The notes under the pieces are model-generated. The model was not told where the DNA came from, made no database searches, and saw nothing but the letters and a program-made list of their open reading frames with translations. The position numbers and the translations under genes are program-made. Shown here one piece after another: positions 1-8,447 of a stretch of 64,000 nucleotides of DNA. How positions within the stretch are numbered: the stretch's first letter is position 1; each line of letters begins with the position of its first letter. Source of the DNA: Halorubrum trapanicum (GTDB lineage: Archaea; Halobacteriota; Halobacteria; Halobacteriales; Haloferacaceae); assembly GCF_017873555.1 (NCBI RefSeq), contig NZ_JAGGKE010000003.1, positions 186,001 through 250,000 on the forward strand. The letters are read 5' to 3'.

Positions 1-1
1 C

Positions 2-298
2 GGGGGCGGCGGTGGCGGCCAGCAGCGCCCGCCGCAGGCGAAATCCGACGACGGCGACGACGGCGGCGTCGACGTCGCGGAGGGCGGCGAGGCCATCGAC
101 GCGGAGATGCAGGGAACGATTCTCTCGGTCGACGTGGCCAAGGGCGACGAGGTCGCCGCCGGCGACGTGGTCTGCGTGCTCGAGGCGATGAAGATGGAGA
201 ACGACGTGGTCGCCGAGCGCGGCGGCACCGTCGCGAGCGTCCACGTCGACGAGGGCGACAGCGTCGACATGGGCGACGTGCTGATCGTCTTGGAGTAG
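2..298 (+). CDS. Biotin carboxyl carrier domain, C-terminal end of an acyl-CoA carboxylase subunit (5' truncated)
   Basis: The reading frame is open from the window edge and stops with TAG at 296-298, so only the C-terminal part is visible. A low-complexity Ala/Pro/Gln and Asp/Gly linker is followed by a biotinyl domain carrying the signature EAMKMEN; the lysine codon at 191-193 is the expected biotin attachment site. In haloarchaea such domains end the biotin carboxylase subunit of acetyl/propionyl-CoA carboxylase, or occur as short separate carriers. The linker suggests the end of a larger multidomain protein, but the upstream part is outside the window, so subunit identity is inference. 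Confidence 0.85.
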   Translation, partial: GGGGGGQQRPPQAKSDDGDDGGVDVAEGGEAIDAEMQGTILSVDVAKGDEVAAGDVVCVLEAMKMENDVVAERGGTVASVHVDEGDSVDMGDVLIVLE

Positions 299-385
299 CC
301 GGGGCGGCCGATTTCGTCGCCGCCCGTCGCCGAGCCGCGCTGATCGACCGACGGGATTTAACCGACCGCCCGAGAAGGAATCGGC

Positions 386-733
386 ATGGAGCCGGTCGAC
401 GACTGGCGCGCGGCGATCGCGGAGGCCGGGGAGCTGACCGGCCCGATCGCCGCGGCCATCGTCGAGGCCCACGGCGACCGCGGGCAGCGCGCGATCGAGG
501 CCGTCGGCGAGGGGCGGGTGAAGGAGTACCGCGATTTCACCGTCGTCGTCGGTCACGAGGACGAGTACGTGATCGAGGACGGCGAGTGTACCTGCGCGGA
601 CGCGACGTACAACCTCGACCCCGACGACCCGGACGAGCGCTGCTGGCACGCCATCGCGGTCGATATCGCGGACGCGATCGACGCCGTCGACCACCACGAC
701 ATGTGGTACTCCGAGGTCCGCGAGTTCCTGTGA
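386..733 (+). CDS. SWIM-type zinc finger protein, 115 aa
   Basis: A small acidic protein with a CxC...CxH arrangement (C68, C70, C86, H88), the pattern of the SWIM zinc finger, a nucleic-acid or protein binding fold. The start ATG lies 30 bp after a 'gggatttaac' stretch that could serve as a TATA-like box for a leaderless transcript. No catalytic motif is visible. It stands alone between the biotin carrier and a TRAM protein on the same strand. The domain call rests on Cys/His spacing only, so the biological role is unknown. Confidence 0.7.
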   Translation: MEPVDDWRAAIAEAGELTGPIAAAIVEAHGDRGQRAIEAVGEGRVKEYRDFTVVVGHEDEYVIEDGECTCADATYNLDPDDPDERCWHAIAVDIADAIDAVDHHDMWYSEVREFL

Positions 734-876
734 CGCTGTCCTCCCGCCCGTGAGCCGCCGCGTCGCGAATCCCCGCATCGAATCAGCCGCCGCTCGGCCG
801 CGTGAATCGCCTGTTTTCACGAATCTCGGTCAGAGAGTCGAAAACGTTTACAACGGCGGCCGGTCTCCCCTACGGT

Positions 877-1344
877 ATGGCGGACTGTCCACTCGCCGAC
901 GACTGCCCCAGCTTCGACGAACGGATCGAGGGGATGGGGTGCCAACACTACGGCAACAAAGGCGGCGCGGAGTGGTGTAACCACTACGACATGCCGATCT
1001 ACGAGCTGAAACAGCAGCCGGTCCAACCCGGCGAGGTGGTCGTCGTCGAGGTCGACGACATCCACGAGAGCGGCGCCGGCGTCGGGCGCACCGACGACGG
1101 GTTCATCGTCCTCGTCGACGGCCTCCTCCCCCCGGCGCGCGCCGAGGTCAAGATCCACCGGGTGAAATCCAGCCACGCGACGGCGGAGAACGTGATCGAG
1201 CGCCTCCCCGACGACCCGGACGCGGAGGAGTCCGACGACGAGACCGCGGACGCCGACGCCGACGCGGACGACGAGGAGCGTAGCCGCCGCGACCGCACGG
1301 ACCGCGAACGGCTCGGCAGCCGCGAGAACTTCTGGGGCAAGTGA
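877..1344 (+). CDS. TRAM domain protein with N-terminal cysteine cluster, 155 aa
   Basis: Residues about 50-108 form a TRAM domain, a small beta-barrel RNA-binding module (pattern V-V-x-V-x-D-I-H-E-x-G-x-G-x-G, then a hydrophobic strand and a basic segment before the end). Four cysteines at 4, 10, 22 and 34 probably bind zinc. The C-terminus is a disordered acidic tail with Asp-Ala repeats, then a basic patch. The ATG at 877 is chosen because the upstream in-frame extension is not TRAM-like and an upstream 'cgtttac' could be the promoter. Haloarchaeal TRAM proteins are thought to be RNA chaperones; that role is by analogy. Confidence 0.8.
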   Translation: MADCPLADDCPSFDERIEGMGCQHYGNKGGAEWCNHYDMPIYELKQQPVQPGEVVVVEVDDIHESGAGVGRTDDGFIVLVDGLLPPARAEVKIHRVKSSHATAENVIERLPDDPDAEESDDETADADADADDEERSRRDRTDRERLGSRENFWGK

Positions 1345-1474
1345 CGGCTCCCGGGGCAGCCCCGCCCCACGGACAGTCCGGACGCCGTCGATTCCCGCCC
1401 GATCCGCGCTTCCCCCACCCGCGCCCGCCGCGCGAAACCGCCGTTTTTTGACCGCCCGGCCCGTCGGTGAGCCT

Positions 1475-1960
1475 ATGGTGGCAGACGACGAGCGGCCGGA
1501 CCCGGCGGACGTCGACGCCGACTCGATCCTGGAGCGAGCCGGGTTCGACGCCGACGAGAGCGTGCTCACCCGCCGGCAGGCGGAGGTGCTGGCGCTCCGC
1601 GAGCGCGGGCTTCGGCAGTCCGACATCGCGGACCGGCTCGGCACCTCGCGCGCGAACGTCTCCAGCGTCGAGGCCAGCGCCCGCGACAACGTCGAGCGCG
1701 CCCGCGAGACGGTCGCGTTCGCGGAGGCGCTGTCGGCCCCGGTCCGCGTCGAAATCGAGACCGGGACCGACCTCTACGACGCGCCGAAGCGCGTGTACGA
1801 CGCCTGCGACGAAGCCGGCGTGAAGGTGAACCAGACAGCGCCCGAACTGATGCGGGCGATCGGCGACCGCGCGGGCGACGCGGTCCGCGGCCGCGAGGTC
1901 CGTCGCCGGCTGTTCGTCACGGTCGCGGCGGACGGACAGATCCGGGTCCGACGGCCGTAG
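1475..1960 (+). CDS. Tfx family DNA-binding transcriptional regulator, 161 aa
   Basis: The N-terminal half has a sigma-70 region-4-like helix-turn-helix (RQAEVLALRERG, then QSDIADRLGTSRANVSSVE), the hallmark of the archaeal Tfx family, followed by a C-terminal domain ending in basic residues. Tfx was described in Methanothermobacter as a regulator binding downstream of the fmd promoter; haloarchaeal homologues have less certain targets. The start at ATG 1475 follows a short T-tract; an in-frame upstream TTG-type start is less likely. The gene is convergent with the deacylase at 1991. Target genes cannot be read from the sequence. Confidence 0.8.
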   Translation: MVADDERPDPADVDADSILERAGFDADESVLTRRQAEVLALRERGLRQSDIADRLGTSRANVSSVEASARDNVERARETVAFAEALSAPVRVEIETGTDLYDAPKRVYDACDEAGVKVNQTAPELMRAIGDRAGDAVRGREVRRRLFVTVAADGQIRVRRP

Positions 1961-1990
1961 CGCCGACCGCCCGGCCGCTTCATCGGCTCC

Positions 1991-3034
1991 TTACTCGCCG
2001 TCGATCCGTTCCGCGACGCCGACCAGCGTCGCGCCCGCGGTGACGGTCGCCTCACGGGCGACCGAGTACGCGATCCCGTCGCGGTCGGCGCACGCGACCT
2101 GGAGCGTCTCGAACGTCGTCGGGTCGAACACCTCGCCGACGCGATCTCCCTCCGTCACCCGGTCGCCGACGGCGAGGTCGGGTTCGGGGACGAACAGCCC
2201 CGAATCCTCGGCGATCACCCGTCCGAGGTGGTTGCGCGCGACGACGCCGTCCCACGGATCGGGGTCGCCGTCGAGCAGCCCTTCGCGCCTGAGGACGCCG
2301 AACATCCCCCGAACGCCGGTCTCGACCGCCGCCGAGACGACCTCCTTGCTGTGGGCGAGTTCCGGCGTGATCGTCGGAATGTCCTCGCGCGTGGCCGCGA
2401 CTCTGAGCTTCCCGGCGAACCCCCGCTCGTCCCACTCGGTGTCGGCGTCATCGCCGGCCGCCTCCGCGAGCAGCAGGTCGGTGCCGAACGCCTCAGCCAG
2501 CCCGCGACAGGCCTCGTCGCCGCGCATGTACACCGTATGCGTCGCCATCGACGGCGAGCCGGTGTGGAGATCGACGATCGCGTCCGCCTCGCTCGCGAAC
2601 GCCCAGAGCCGGGCCGCCATCCGCTCGTGGAGCGACCCCTCGGCGTCCCCGGGCCAGCAGCGGTTCATGTTCGGCTGCCGCGAGTCGAGCGACTCCGGGG
2701 TCGTGTACGAGACGCGGTCGAAGGTGAGCGGGTCGGCCACGGGGACCGTCACGAGCGTCCCGGCGAGGTCGGCGGCGGTCGGTCCGTCTCCGCCCCCGGC
2801 TTCGGCCGCGTCGCCGACGAGCCGGTCGTGGAGCCGCCGGAGGACCGCGGCGCCGTTCACCTCCCGGCCGTGCTGGGCCGCCTGCGCGTACACCACGGGC
2901 GCGTCGCCGGGCGCGTCGAGTTCGGGACCGTCGTCGCCGTCGACGAGTTCGCCCTCGCCGTAGGCGTGGACGGTCGTCCGGATCGGTACGCCCGACGGGA
3001 GCCGCGCGAGGGTGAGGCTGCGACTGGTGTGCAT
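1991..3034 (-). CDS. Succinylglutamate desuccinylase/aspartoacylase family zinc hydrolase, 347 aa
   Basis: A zinc-dependent deacylase of the M14-related AstE/AspA superfamily. Visible are the first zinc motif HGRE near residue 54, a second ligand in DLHTG, and a putative catalytic glutamate in ITPEL. The C-terminal third (GLFVPEPDLAVGDRV then a biotinyl-like fold) is typical of the family. Such enzymes remove acyl groups from amino acids, but the substrate is not deducible here. Divergently arranged with the PhnP-like gene at 3177, with about 140 bp of shared intergenic DNA. Confidence 0.8.
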   Translation of the reverse strand: MHTSRSLTLARLPSGVPIRTTVHAYGEGELVDGDDGPELDAPGDAPVVYAQAAQHGREVNGAAVLRRLHDRLVGDAAEAGGGDGPTAADLAGTLVTVPVADPLTFDRVSYTTPESLDSRQPNMNRCWPGDAEGSLHERMAARLWAFASEADAIVDLHTGSPSMATHTVYMRGDEACRGLAEAFGTDLLLAEAAGDDADTEWDERGFAGKLRVAATREDIPTITPELAHSKEVVSAAVETGVRGMFGVLRREGLLDGDPDPWDGVVARNHLGRVIAEDSGLFVPEPDLAVGDRVTEGDRVGEVFDPTTFETLQVACADRDGIAYSVAREATVTAGATLVGVAERIDGE

Positions 3035-3176
3035 GCGCCCGACTCGGGACGGCTCGGGGTTATACGTCGGGGGTGCGGGCGCGGAGCGGTCGCGGCGCTC
3101 TCGGTTTCACGGCGCTCTCGGTCCCTCGGCCGTCGGGACCGCGGACGCTAAGGCCGTGGCCCGCGCATCCCGTCCC

Positions 3177-4004
3177 ATGCGGGTCACCCTCCTCGGGACG
3201 GGCGACACGACGGGGACGCCGACCGTCGGCTGCGACTGCGACACCTGCGAGGCGGCCCGCGAGCGCGGGGTGTCGCGGTCGCGCTTCTCCGTCCACGTCG
3301 CCAACGAGCGCACCGGCGAGTCGCTGCTCGTCGACTTCAGCCCCGACTTCAGACAGCAGTTCCTCGCGGCCGACGTTCCCCTTCCCGACGCCGGGCTGGT
3401 GACGCACATCCACTTCGACCACCTCGACGGGCTGGGGAACGTCTACCGGCTCGTCGACGGGCTGCCGGTCCACGCGCCCGCGGAGACCGACCCGGCGACC
3501 GACGAGAGCGTCGCGGAGACGATCCGCGACAAGTACGACTACCTCGAAGACCGGATCGGCGTCCACGCCCGCGACCCGTTCGAGCCGTTCGAGACCTGCG
3601 GGTTCGAGGTGCGGTTCGTCCCCGTCGACCACCCGCCGCTCTTGTGTTACGGCGTCGCGATAGAGGACCCCGAGACGGGCGCGAAGCTCTCGCTCACCGG
3701 CGATACCAGCTACGACGTGCCCGAATCCTCCCGCGAGGAGCTGTCCGACGCCGACCTGCTGCTCGCCGACGCCATCGTGCCCGCGTCCCTCTGCGAACAC
3801 CACCCGATCGGCGGGCGTCACGAGGGTCCCGACGGCGTTCCGCGTACCTTCGGGACGAAACACATGACCCGCGAGGGCGCGCTCGCGCTCGCGGCGGACC
3901 TCGACGCCGACCGGACGCGGCTCGTCCACCTCGCGCACTACTACCCCGCCGACGAGGCGTTCGAAGAGCCGCTGGCGGTCGACGGGGAGGTGTACGAGCT
4001 GTAG
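3177..4004 (+). CDS. MBL-fold metallohydrolase, PhnP-like, 275 aa
   Basis: A metallo-beta-lactamase fold phosphodiesterase. The metal motif HIHFDHLDG is present, together with an N-terminal CxCxxC pattern (GCDCDTC) that in PhnP forms an extra structural zinc site. Further histidines occur in VDHPP and in HLAHYY near the C-terminus. PhnP in bacteria opens cyclic ribose phosphates in the C-P lyase pathway, but no C-P lyase genes are visible in this window, so the substrate is uncertain. Start chosen at ATG 3177 because the conserved strand MRVTLLGTGDTTGTP begins there; a longer in-frame upstream ATG adds unconserved basic residues overlapping the divergent promoter region. Confidence 0.82.
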   Translation: MRVTLLGTGDTTGTPTVGCDCDTCEAARERGVSRSRFSVHVANERTGESLLVDFSPDFRQQFLAADVPLPDAGLVTHIHFDHLDGLGNVYRLVDGLPVHAPAETDPATDESVAETIRDKYDYLEDRIGVHARDPFEPFETCGFEVRFVPVDHPPLLCYGVAIEDPETGAKLSLTGDTSYDVPESSREELSDADLLLADAIVPASLCEHHPIGGRHEGPDGVPRTFGTKHMTREGALALAADLDADRTRLVHLAHYYPADEAFEEPLAVDGEVYEL

Positions 4005-4037
4005 GCTTTTGCCTCGCTGGCACGTAGCACGGTCGAG

Positions 4038-5138
4038 ATGGGACCGAGACGCGGCGTCGGCGAGCGAGTCCGCGACGCGCTCGACCGCCTGGAGCCGCCG
4101 CCGCGCGCGGTCGACTGGTCGCTGTTCGCCTTCGTCGTCGCCGAGGCGGCCACCGGGCTGATCTCCTTTACCGTCGGCGTCCCCGAGGGGTGGCCGCTGT
4201 TCTGGCTCCACCGCGCGCTCGGGGCCGGGATCGTCGCGCTGCTCGCGTGGAAGCTCGCGCGCGTCCGCCGCAGACTCACCGACCCGGCCCTCTGGCGGCG
4301 GTCGACCGCGCTCTCCGTCCTGACGCTCGTCGCCGCGCTCGGCGCGCTCGGAACCGGCGTCGCGTGGGTGTTCGGTCTCGACGTGCGGCTCTCCTACTGG
4401 ACGCTCCTCTCGGTCCACGTCGGCTTCGGCCTCGCCTTGGTCCCGCTCGTGGCCGCGCACGCCGCCACCCGGTTCCGGCTCCCCCGCCGCGTCGACTTCG
4501 AGCGCCGGCGGACCGCCGTCCGCTACTTCGCGCTGCTGGCCGCGGGCGGGGCGACCTATCGGCTCCAGCAGGGAGTCAACGACGCGCTCGACACCGCCGG
4601 CGCCGACCGCCGGTTCACCGGATCGCAGCCCCGCGAGGGCGCGGGGAACGCCGCCTTCCCGATCACCTCGTGGGTCGCGGACGACCCCGACCCGATCGAC
4701 CGCGACGACTACCGGCTCCGAGTGGACGGCCTCGTGAGCGACCCCGTCGAACTGACCGCCGCAGACCTCGCCGCCGGCCACGAGATGGAGGCCCTGCTCG
4801 ACTGTACGAGCGGCTGGTACACGGTGCAAGAGTGGGGCGGGATCCGCGTCGGCGACCTGCTCGACGCGGCCGGAGAACTTGACGCCGACGCGGCCTACGT
4901 CCGGTTCACCTCCGTGACGGGGTACCGCTGGAGCCTCCCGATCGACGAGGCCGAAGAGGCCCTGCTCGCGACCCGCGTCGGCGGCGAGCAACTGAGCCAC
5001 GGGCACGGTGCGCCCGCGCGGCTGGTCGCGCCCGATCGGCGGGGGTTCCAGTGGGTGAAGTGGGTGACGCGCGTGGAGGTCCGCTCCGAGTACGACCTCG
5101 GGCAGTGGGCCGTGACGCTGGTGAGCGGGTTCGAGTGA
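4038..5138 (+). CDS. Membrane molybdopterin oxidoreductase fused to a cytochrome b-like domain, 366 aa
   Basis: The N-terminal ~150 residues contain four hydrophobic segments with histidines placed as in b-type haem helices (FWLHRALG, LLSVHVGFG, VAAHAATRF). A fifth hydrophobic stretch (YFALLAAGG) leads to a sulfite-oxidase-type molybdopterin domain with the likely Mo-ligand cysteine in LLDCTSGWYTVQEW and conserved ends VRFTSVTGYRW and GFQWVKWV. This looks like MsrP (catalytic) and MsrQ-like (haem membrane anchor) functions in one chain. The haem assignment is inference from residue placement. It follows the MBL gene by 33 bp on the same strand. Confidence 0.78.
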   Translation: MGPRRGVGERVRDALDRLEPPPRAVDWSLFAFVVAEAATGLISFTVGVPEGWPLFWLHRALGAGIVALLAWKLARVRRRLTDPALWRRSTALSVLTLVAALGALGTGVAWVFGLDVRLSYWTLLSVHVGFGLALVPLVAAHAATRFRLPRRVDFERRRTAVRYFALLAAGGATYRLQQGVNDALDTAGADRRFTGSQPREGAGNAAFPITSWVADDPDPIDRDDYRLRVDGLVSDPVELTAADLAAGHEMEALLDCTSGWYTVQEWGGIRVGDLLDAAGELDADAAYVRFTSVTGYRWSLPIDEAEEALLATRVGGEQLSHGHGAPARLVAPDRRGFQWVKWVTRVEVRSEYDLGQWAVTLVSGFE

Positions 5139-5172
5139 GCGGCGGCCACGTTCACGACCGCGGAGCGCCCGG

Positions 5173-7662
5173 TTACTCGTACTCGCTCCCGACGACCTCG
5201 CGGATGCGCTCCGCGGTCACCGGGCCGACGCCGTCGACCTCCAGCAGGTCGTCCTCGGGCGCGGTCATCACGGCCTCGACGGTGCCGAAGTGTTCCAGCA
5301 GGGTCCGCGCCGTGACCGGGCCGATGTCTGCGATGGCGGAGACGACGTACTCCTGCTGTTCCGCCCGGGTCTTCGTCGTCTTCTCGCCGTGGACGCTCAC
5401 CTCTCGGTCGCGCGTTTCCTGCTCCCGCTTGGCGACCGTCGCGAGCAGTTCGGTGGTGTCCTCCTCGTCTTCGGTGCGGAGCACGCTCACGTCGAAGTCG
5501 ACCGCGAGCGACGCGAGCGCGCCGCGGATCGCGTTCGGGTCGATGTCGCGCTGGCCGTAGAGGTTCGTCCCCTCGACGACCATCACGGGGCGGGCGTACG
5601 CCCGCGAGAGCTCGCCCACCTGCTCGAACATCGAGCGGTCGGAATCGAGCATCGAGTCGACGAAGTCGGCCGCCGACTTGCGCTCGACCGCGACGCGGTC
5701 GGAGAGCACGTAGTCGCCGACCGCGAGCGTCTCCAGCCGAGTGACCAGGCCGTCTCGCGTCGAGAGGTCCTTCGCGATCGAGGAGTCGAGCTCGCGCTGA
5801 TCGACGACGACCTCGACCCCCTCGTCGACGCCGGCGGTGGCAACGACGCCGTCCTCGTCGGCCGCCGCATCCTCGTCGGTCGCGACGGCCTCGTCGCTCT
5901 CCCCGCTCTCGTCGTCCTCCTCGTCTTCACTCTCGCTCGCCTCCGCCGCGAAGTCGGTGAGTCCGGCGTCGGCGTCCTCAGCGTCTCCGCCGTCCGCGTC
6001 GCCCGACTCGTCGCCCCCGCCCGCGCTCTCGTCGACTTCGGTGCCCGCGTCGCCGCCCTCGCTCCCGGACCCCCCGCCGAACGCGTCGAGGCCGGCCTGC
6101 CCGTCGTCGCCGACGGAGTCCTCGATGTCGTCGGTGGCCTCCTTCAGCTCGGCGAGCTGGCTGGCCATCTTCTTCTCGCGGCGGCGGGAGATCCAGAAGA
6201 ACGCCTCGTCGCGGGTGTCCTCGGCCATCAGGACGACCACCTTCCCCTCAGCCTGTCGCCCGGTCCGACCCTTGCGCTGGATCGAGCGGATCGCGGTCGG
6301 GACGGGCTCGTAGAAGCAGACGAGGTCGACCTCGGGCACGTCGAGTCCCTCCTCGGCGACCGAGGTGGAGACGAGCACCTCGAACTCGCCGGCCTTGAAC
6401 TCGTCGAGCGTCTCCTGCTGTTGTTTCTGGCTCATCCCGTCGGAGCCGTCCTTGTCGCCCTGGCCGACGAACTTGCGGGTGTCGAAGCTCGCGGAGAGGA
6501 ACTCCACGAGCGCCTCGGCGGTGTCGCGGGACTCCGTGAACAGGATGGCGCGCTCGCCGCCGTCGATCCCGAGCGTCTCGGCCAAGAGGATCCGGGCCTT
6601 CGAGAACTTCGGGTGAAGCCCGTCGAACGACTCCGCCTTCCGCATCGCTTCTCTCACTTTTGGGTCGGCGACCATGCGCTGGCTCGCCTTCGAGGCGCCC
6701 GACGAGCGCGCGGCCTCGCGCTGGCGCTCGAAGTAGCGCCGGACGGACTCGACCGACTGCGTCTCGACCAGCTCGGTCGCGCGCCGGAGCTTCATCACCT
6801 CGGCGTGGGTGCTCATTCCCTTGTACCCGTCCGACTGGTCGTTGTCCATCATCTGCTTCAGCTTCCCCCGCATCTTGTTGAGGTCCTTCTGCGAGAGGTC
6901 GGGGTTCGCCGTGTTCGTCACGCCGAGTTGCTTCAGCTTCTCCAACCGGTCCGTGATCACCTCGTTGAGCGCGTCGCGGATCTCCAAGACCTCGTCGGGG
7001 AGCGTCACCTGCTCCCACTGGACGTCGGTGTCGTGGGTGTACTCGTCGACGTCGGCGTCCGCCTCGGTCATCACCTCGACGTTCACCAGCCCGAGGTTCT
7101 CACAGACCGTCTCGATCTCCTCGGTGTCGCCGCCGGGCGAGGCGGACATGCCGGTGACGAGCGGGTCGGCCGCGTCGGCGTGGTAGCGCTCCGCGATGTA
7201 GACGTACGCGTAGTCGCCGGTCGCGCGGTGGCACTCGTCGAAGGTGAGGTGGGTCACGTCGGAAAGCGAGATCCGGTTGCCGACGAGGTCGTTCTCGACG
7301 ACCTGCGGGGTCGCGATCACGATCCGGGCGTCCTCCCAGAGCGCGGCGCGGTCGTCGGGATTCACGTCGCCGGTGAACACGACGATCTCCTCGTCCGGAA
7401 TCGAGAGCGCCTCGCGGTAGAAGTCCGCGTGCTGCTGGACGAGGGGTTTGGTGGGAGCTAAGAAGAGGGCCTTTCCACCTACCTCGTTGAGCCGCTCGGC
7501 GGTGACGAGCAGGCTGACCGTCGTCTTGCCGAGACCGGTCGGGAGACAGACGAGCGTGTGTTCGTCGGCGGCGGACGCCGCCAGCTGGAGCTGGTAACGG
7601 CGCTCCTGGAGGAAGTCGTCGACGAGCAGGGGTCTATCGATGCCGGCGGCCTCGGTCGCCAT
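5173..7662 (-). CDS. hef: Hef: DEAD/H helicase-XPF nuclease fusion, 829 aa
   Basis: Archaeal Hef processes stalled or branched replication forks. The N-terminal superfamily-2 helicase has Walker A PTGLGKT at residues 41-47, a DECH box near 143, and the C-terminal motif QRKGRTGR. A long acidic low-complexity linker of about 100 residues follows. The C-terminal ERCC4/XPF nuclease has the signature VERKSAADF, and the protein ends in two helix-hairpin-helix motifs (IGPVTARTLLEHFG and VDGVGPVTAERI). Both active regions look intact. Length agrees with haloarchaeal Hef. A putative 34-aa ORF lies upstream on the same strand. Confidence 0.93.
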   Translation of the reverse strand: MATEAAGIDRPLLVDDFLQERRYQLQLAASAADEHTLVCLPTGLGKTTVSLLVTAERLNEVGGKALFLAPTKPLVQQHADFYREALSIPDEEIVVFTGDVNPDDRAALWEDARIVIATPQVVENDLVGNRISLSDVTHLTFDECHRATGDYAYVYIAERYHADAADPLVTGMSASPGGDTEEIETVCENLGLVNVEVMTEADADVDEYTHDTDVQWEQVTLPDEVLEIRDALNEVITDRLEKLKQLGVTNTANPDLSQKDLNKMRGKLKQMMDNDQSDGYKGMSTHAEVMKLRRATELVETQSVESVRRYFERQREAARSSGASKASQRMVADPKVREAMRKAESFDGLHPKFSKARILLAETLGIDGGERAILFTESRDTAEALVEFLSASFDTRKFVGQGDKDGSDGMSQKQQQETLDEFKAGEFEVLVSTSVAEEGLDVPEVDLVCFYEPVPTAIRSIQRKGRTGRQAEGKVVVLMAEDTRDEAFFWISRRREKKMASQLAELKEATDDIEDSVGDDGQAGLDAFGGGSGSEGGDAGTEVDESAGGGDESGDADGGDAEDADAGLTDFAAEASESEDEEDDESGESDEAVATDEDAAADEDGVVATAGVDEGVEVVVDQRELDSSIAKDLSTRDGLVTRLETLAVGDYVLSDRVAVERKSAADFVDSMLDSDRSMFEQVGELSRAYARPVMVVEGTNLYGQRDIDPNAIRGALASLAVDFDVSVLRTEDEEDTTELLATVAKREQETRDREVSVHGEKTTKTRAEQQEYVVSAIADIGPVTARTLLEHFGTVEAVMTAPEDDLLEVDGVGPVTAERIREVVGSEYE

Positions 7663-7714
7663 CGACGGCTCTTGACCGGCACCGGCCTAAAGACTTCGCG
7701 AAGCGGGGTGAAAG

Positions 7715-7819
7715 TTATCGGTCGCCGGACCGCTCCTCTCGGAGCTCCTCCGGCACGTCCTCGTCGACCAGCTGCGCCCACTCCGCGAGCCGGTCGCCGG
7801 ATCTGGTCTGCGTACTCAT
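7715..7819 (-). CDS. Possible 34-aa small protein upstream of hef
   Basis: A short charged ORF starting MSTQTRSGDRLAEWAQL and ending in Glu/Arg-rich sequence, on the same strand as hef and 52 bp from its start. Upstream on the minus strand is a 'gtTAAGGTG' element at a plausible promoter distance. The amino acid composition is like a real haloarchaeal protein, but no family is recognised and the ORF is short enough to be chance. A longer in-frame start exists but would cover the putative promoter. Confidence 0.4.
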   Translation of the reverse strand: MSTQTRSGDRLAEWAQLVDEDVPEELREERSGDR

Positions 7820-8003
7820 CACGCGACGGATCTCCGTGGTACACCTTAACAGTTTCTCCGATTCTACACGATTTGCCATGGGTTGGGTCGGGTCCGTCTC
7901 TCGCCCGGCCGCGACACGCACCGGTTTGTCCCGCCCGCGACGCGCGTCGATTCCGCTCGGACCGACTCGCACTCCTTTTACCGCTCACGCGTCTCGGACA
8001 GGC

Positions 8004-8447
8004 ATGAGCAACCTCGACGAGTTCCTCGCGGGCGAGCGGCTCGACGACGTGGTCTTCTACGTGAGCGACGCGTACCTCGACGACGACTCCCGACTCCGGG
8101 AGGTCGGGTCCGAGACGGACGGCGGCGTGCGCCTGATCCTCGACGGCGAGACCGGGCGGTCCGCGTTCCAGGCCGGCACGGGCATGGGCGCGATGGAGTT
8201 CGCGAAGACGGCGATGGACGCGGAGGGCGAGATCGCGCGCTCGCTCGACGACGGGGCGTGCCCGTTCGCGGAGAGGGATTCCGGAGAGGACCACGAGATC
8301 CGGTTCGTCTTCGCGTTCGCGGAGGCGCAAAACGAGGAGGTCGGCGGTCTCTACGCCGAGGGCGACGTGGTCCACGCGTACGCTCACTGTACCTGCGGCG
8401 AGAGCTACTCGCACAAGTGGGTCATCGGCGAGCGCGATGACGATTGA
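8004..8447 (+). CDS. Haloarchaeal conserved protein, DUF5807-like, 147 aa
   Basis: The acidic soluble protein beginning MSNLDEFLAGERLDDV resembles the haloarchaeal family I know as DUF5807; this name is from memory. It has a conserved C-terminal block FVFAFAEAQNEEVGGLY and a CTCGESYSHKW segment with two cysteines. Function is unknown. ATG 8004 lies about 29 bp after 'ccttTTAccg', consistent with leaderless transcription. The TGA stop coincides with the end of the insertion element that begins immediately downstream, so the natural C-terminus may have been altered by a few residues. Confidence 0.72.
   Translation: MSNLDEFLAGERLDDVVFYVSDAYLDDDSRLREVGSETDGGVRLILDGETGRSAFQAGTGMGAMEFAKTAMDAEGEIARSLDDGACPFAERDSGEDHEIRFVFAFAEAQNEEVGGLYAEGDVVHAYAHCTCGESYSHKWVIGERDDD

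Noticed and set aside
3060-5006. 648-codon minus-strand open frame
   Set aside because: Antisense to the MBL and molybdoenzyme genes; composition (Arg/Gly/Val/Glu without motifs) is the usual shadow of GC-rich coding DNA.
5290-7461. 723-codon plus-strand open frame
   Set aside because: Entirely antisense to hef, whose helicase and nuclease motifs are clear.
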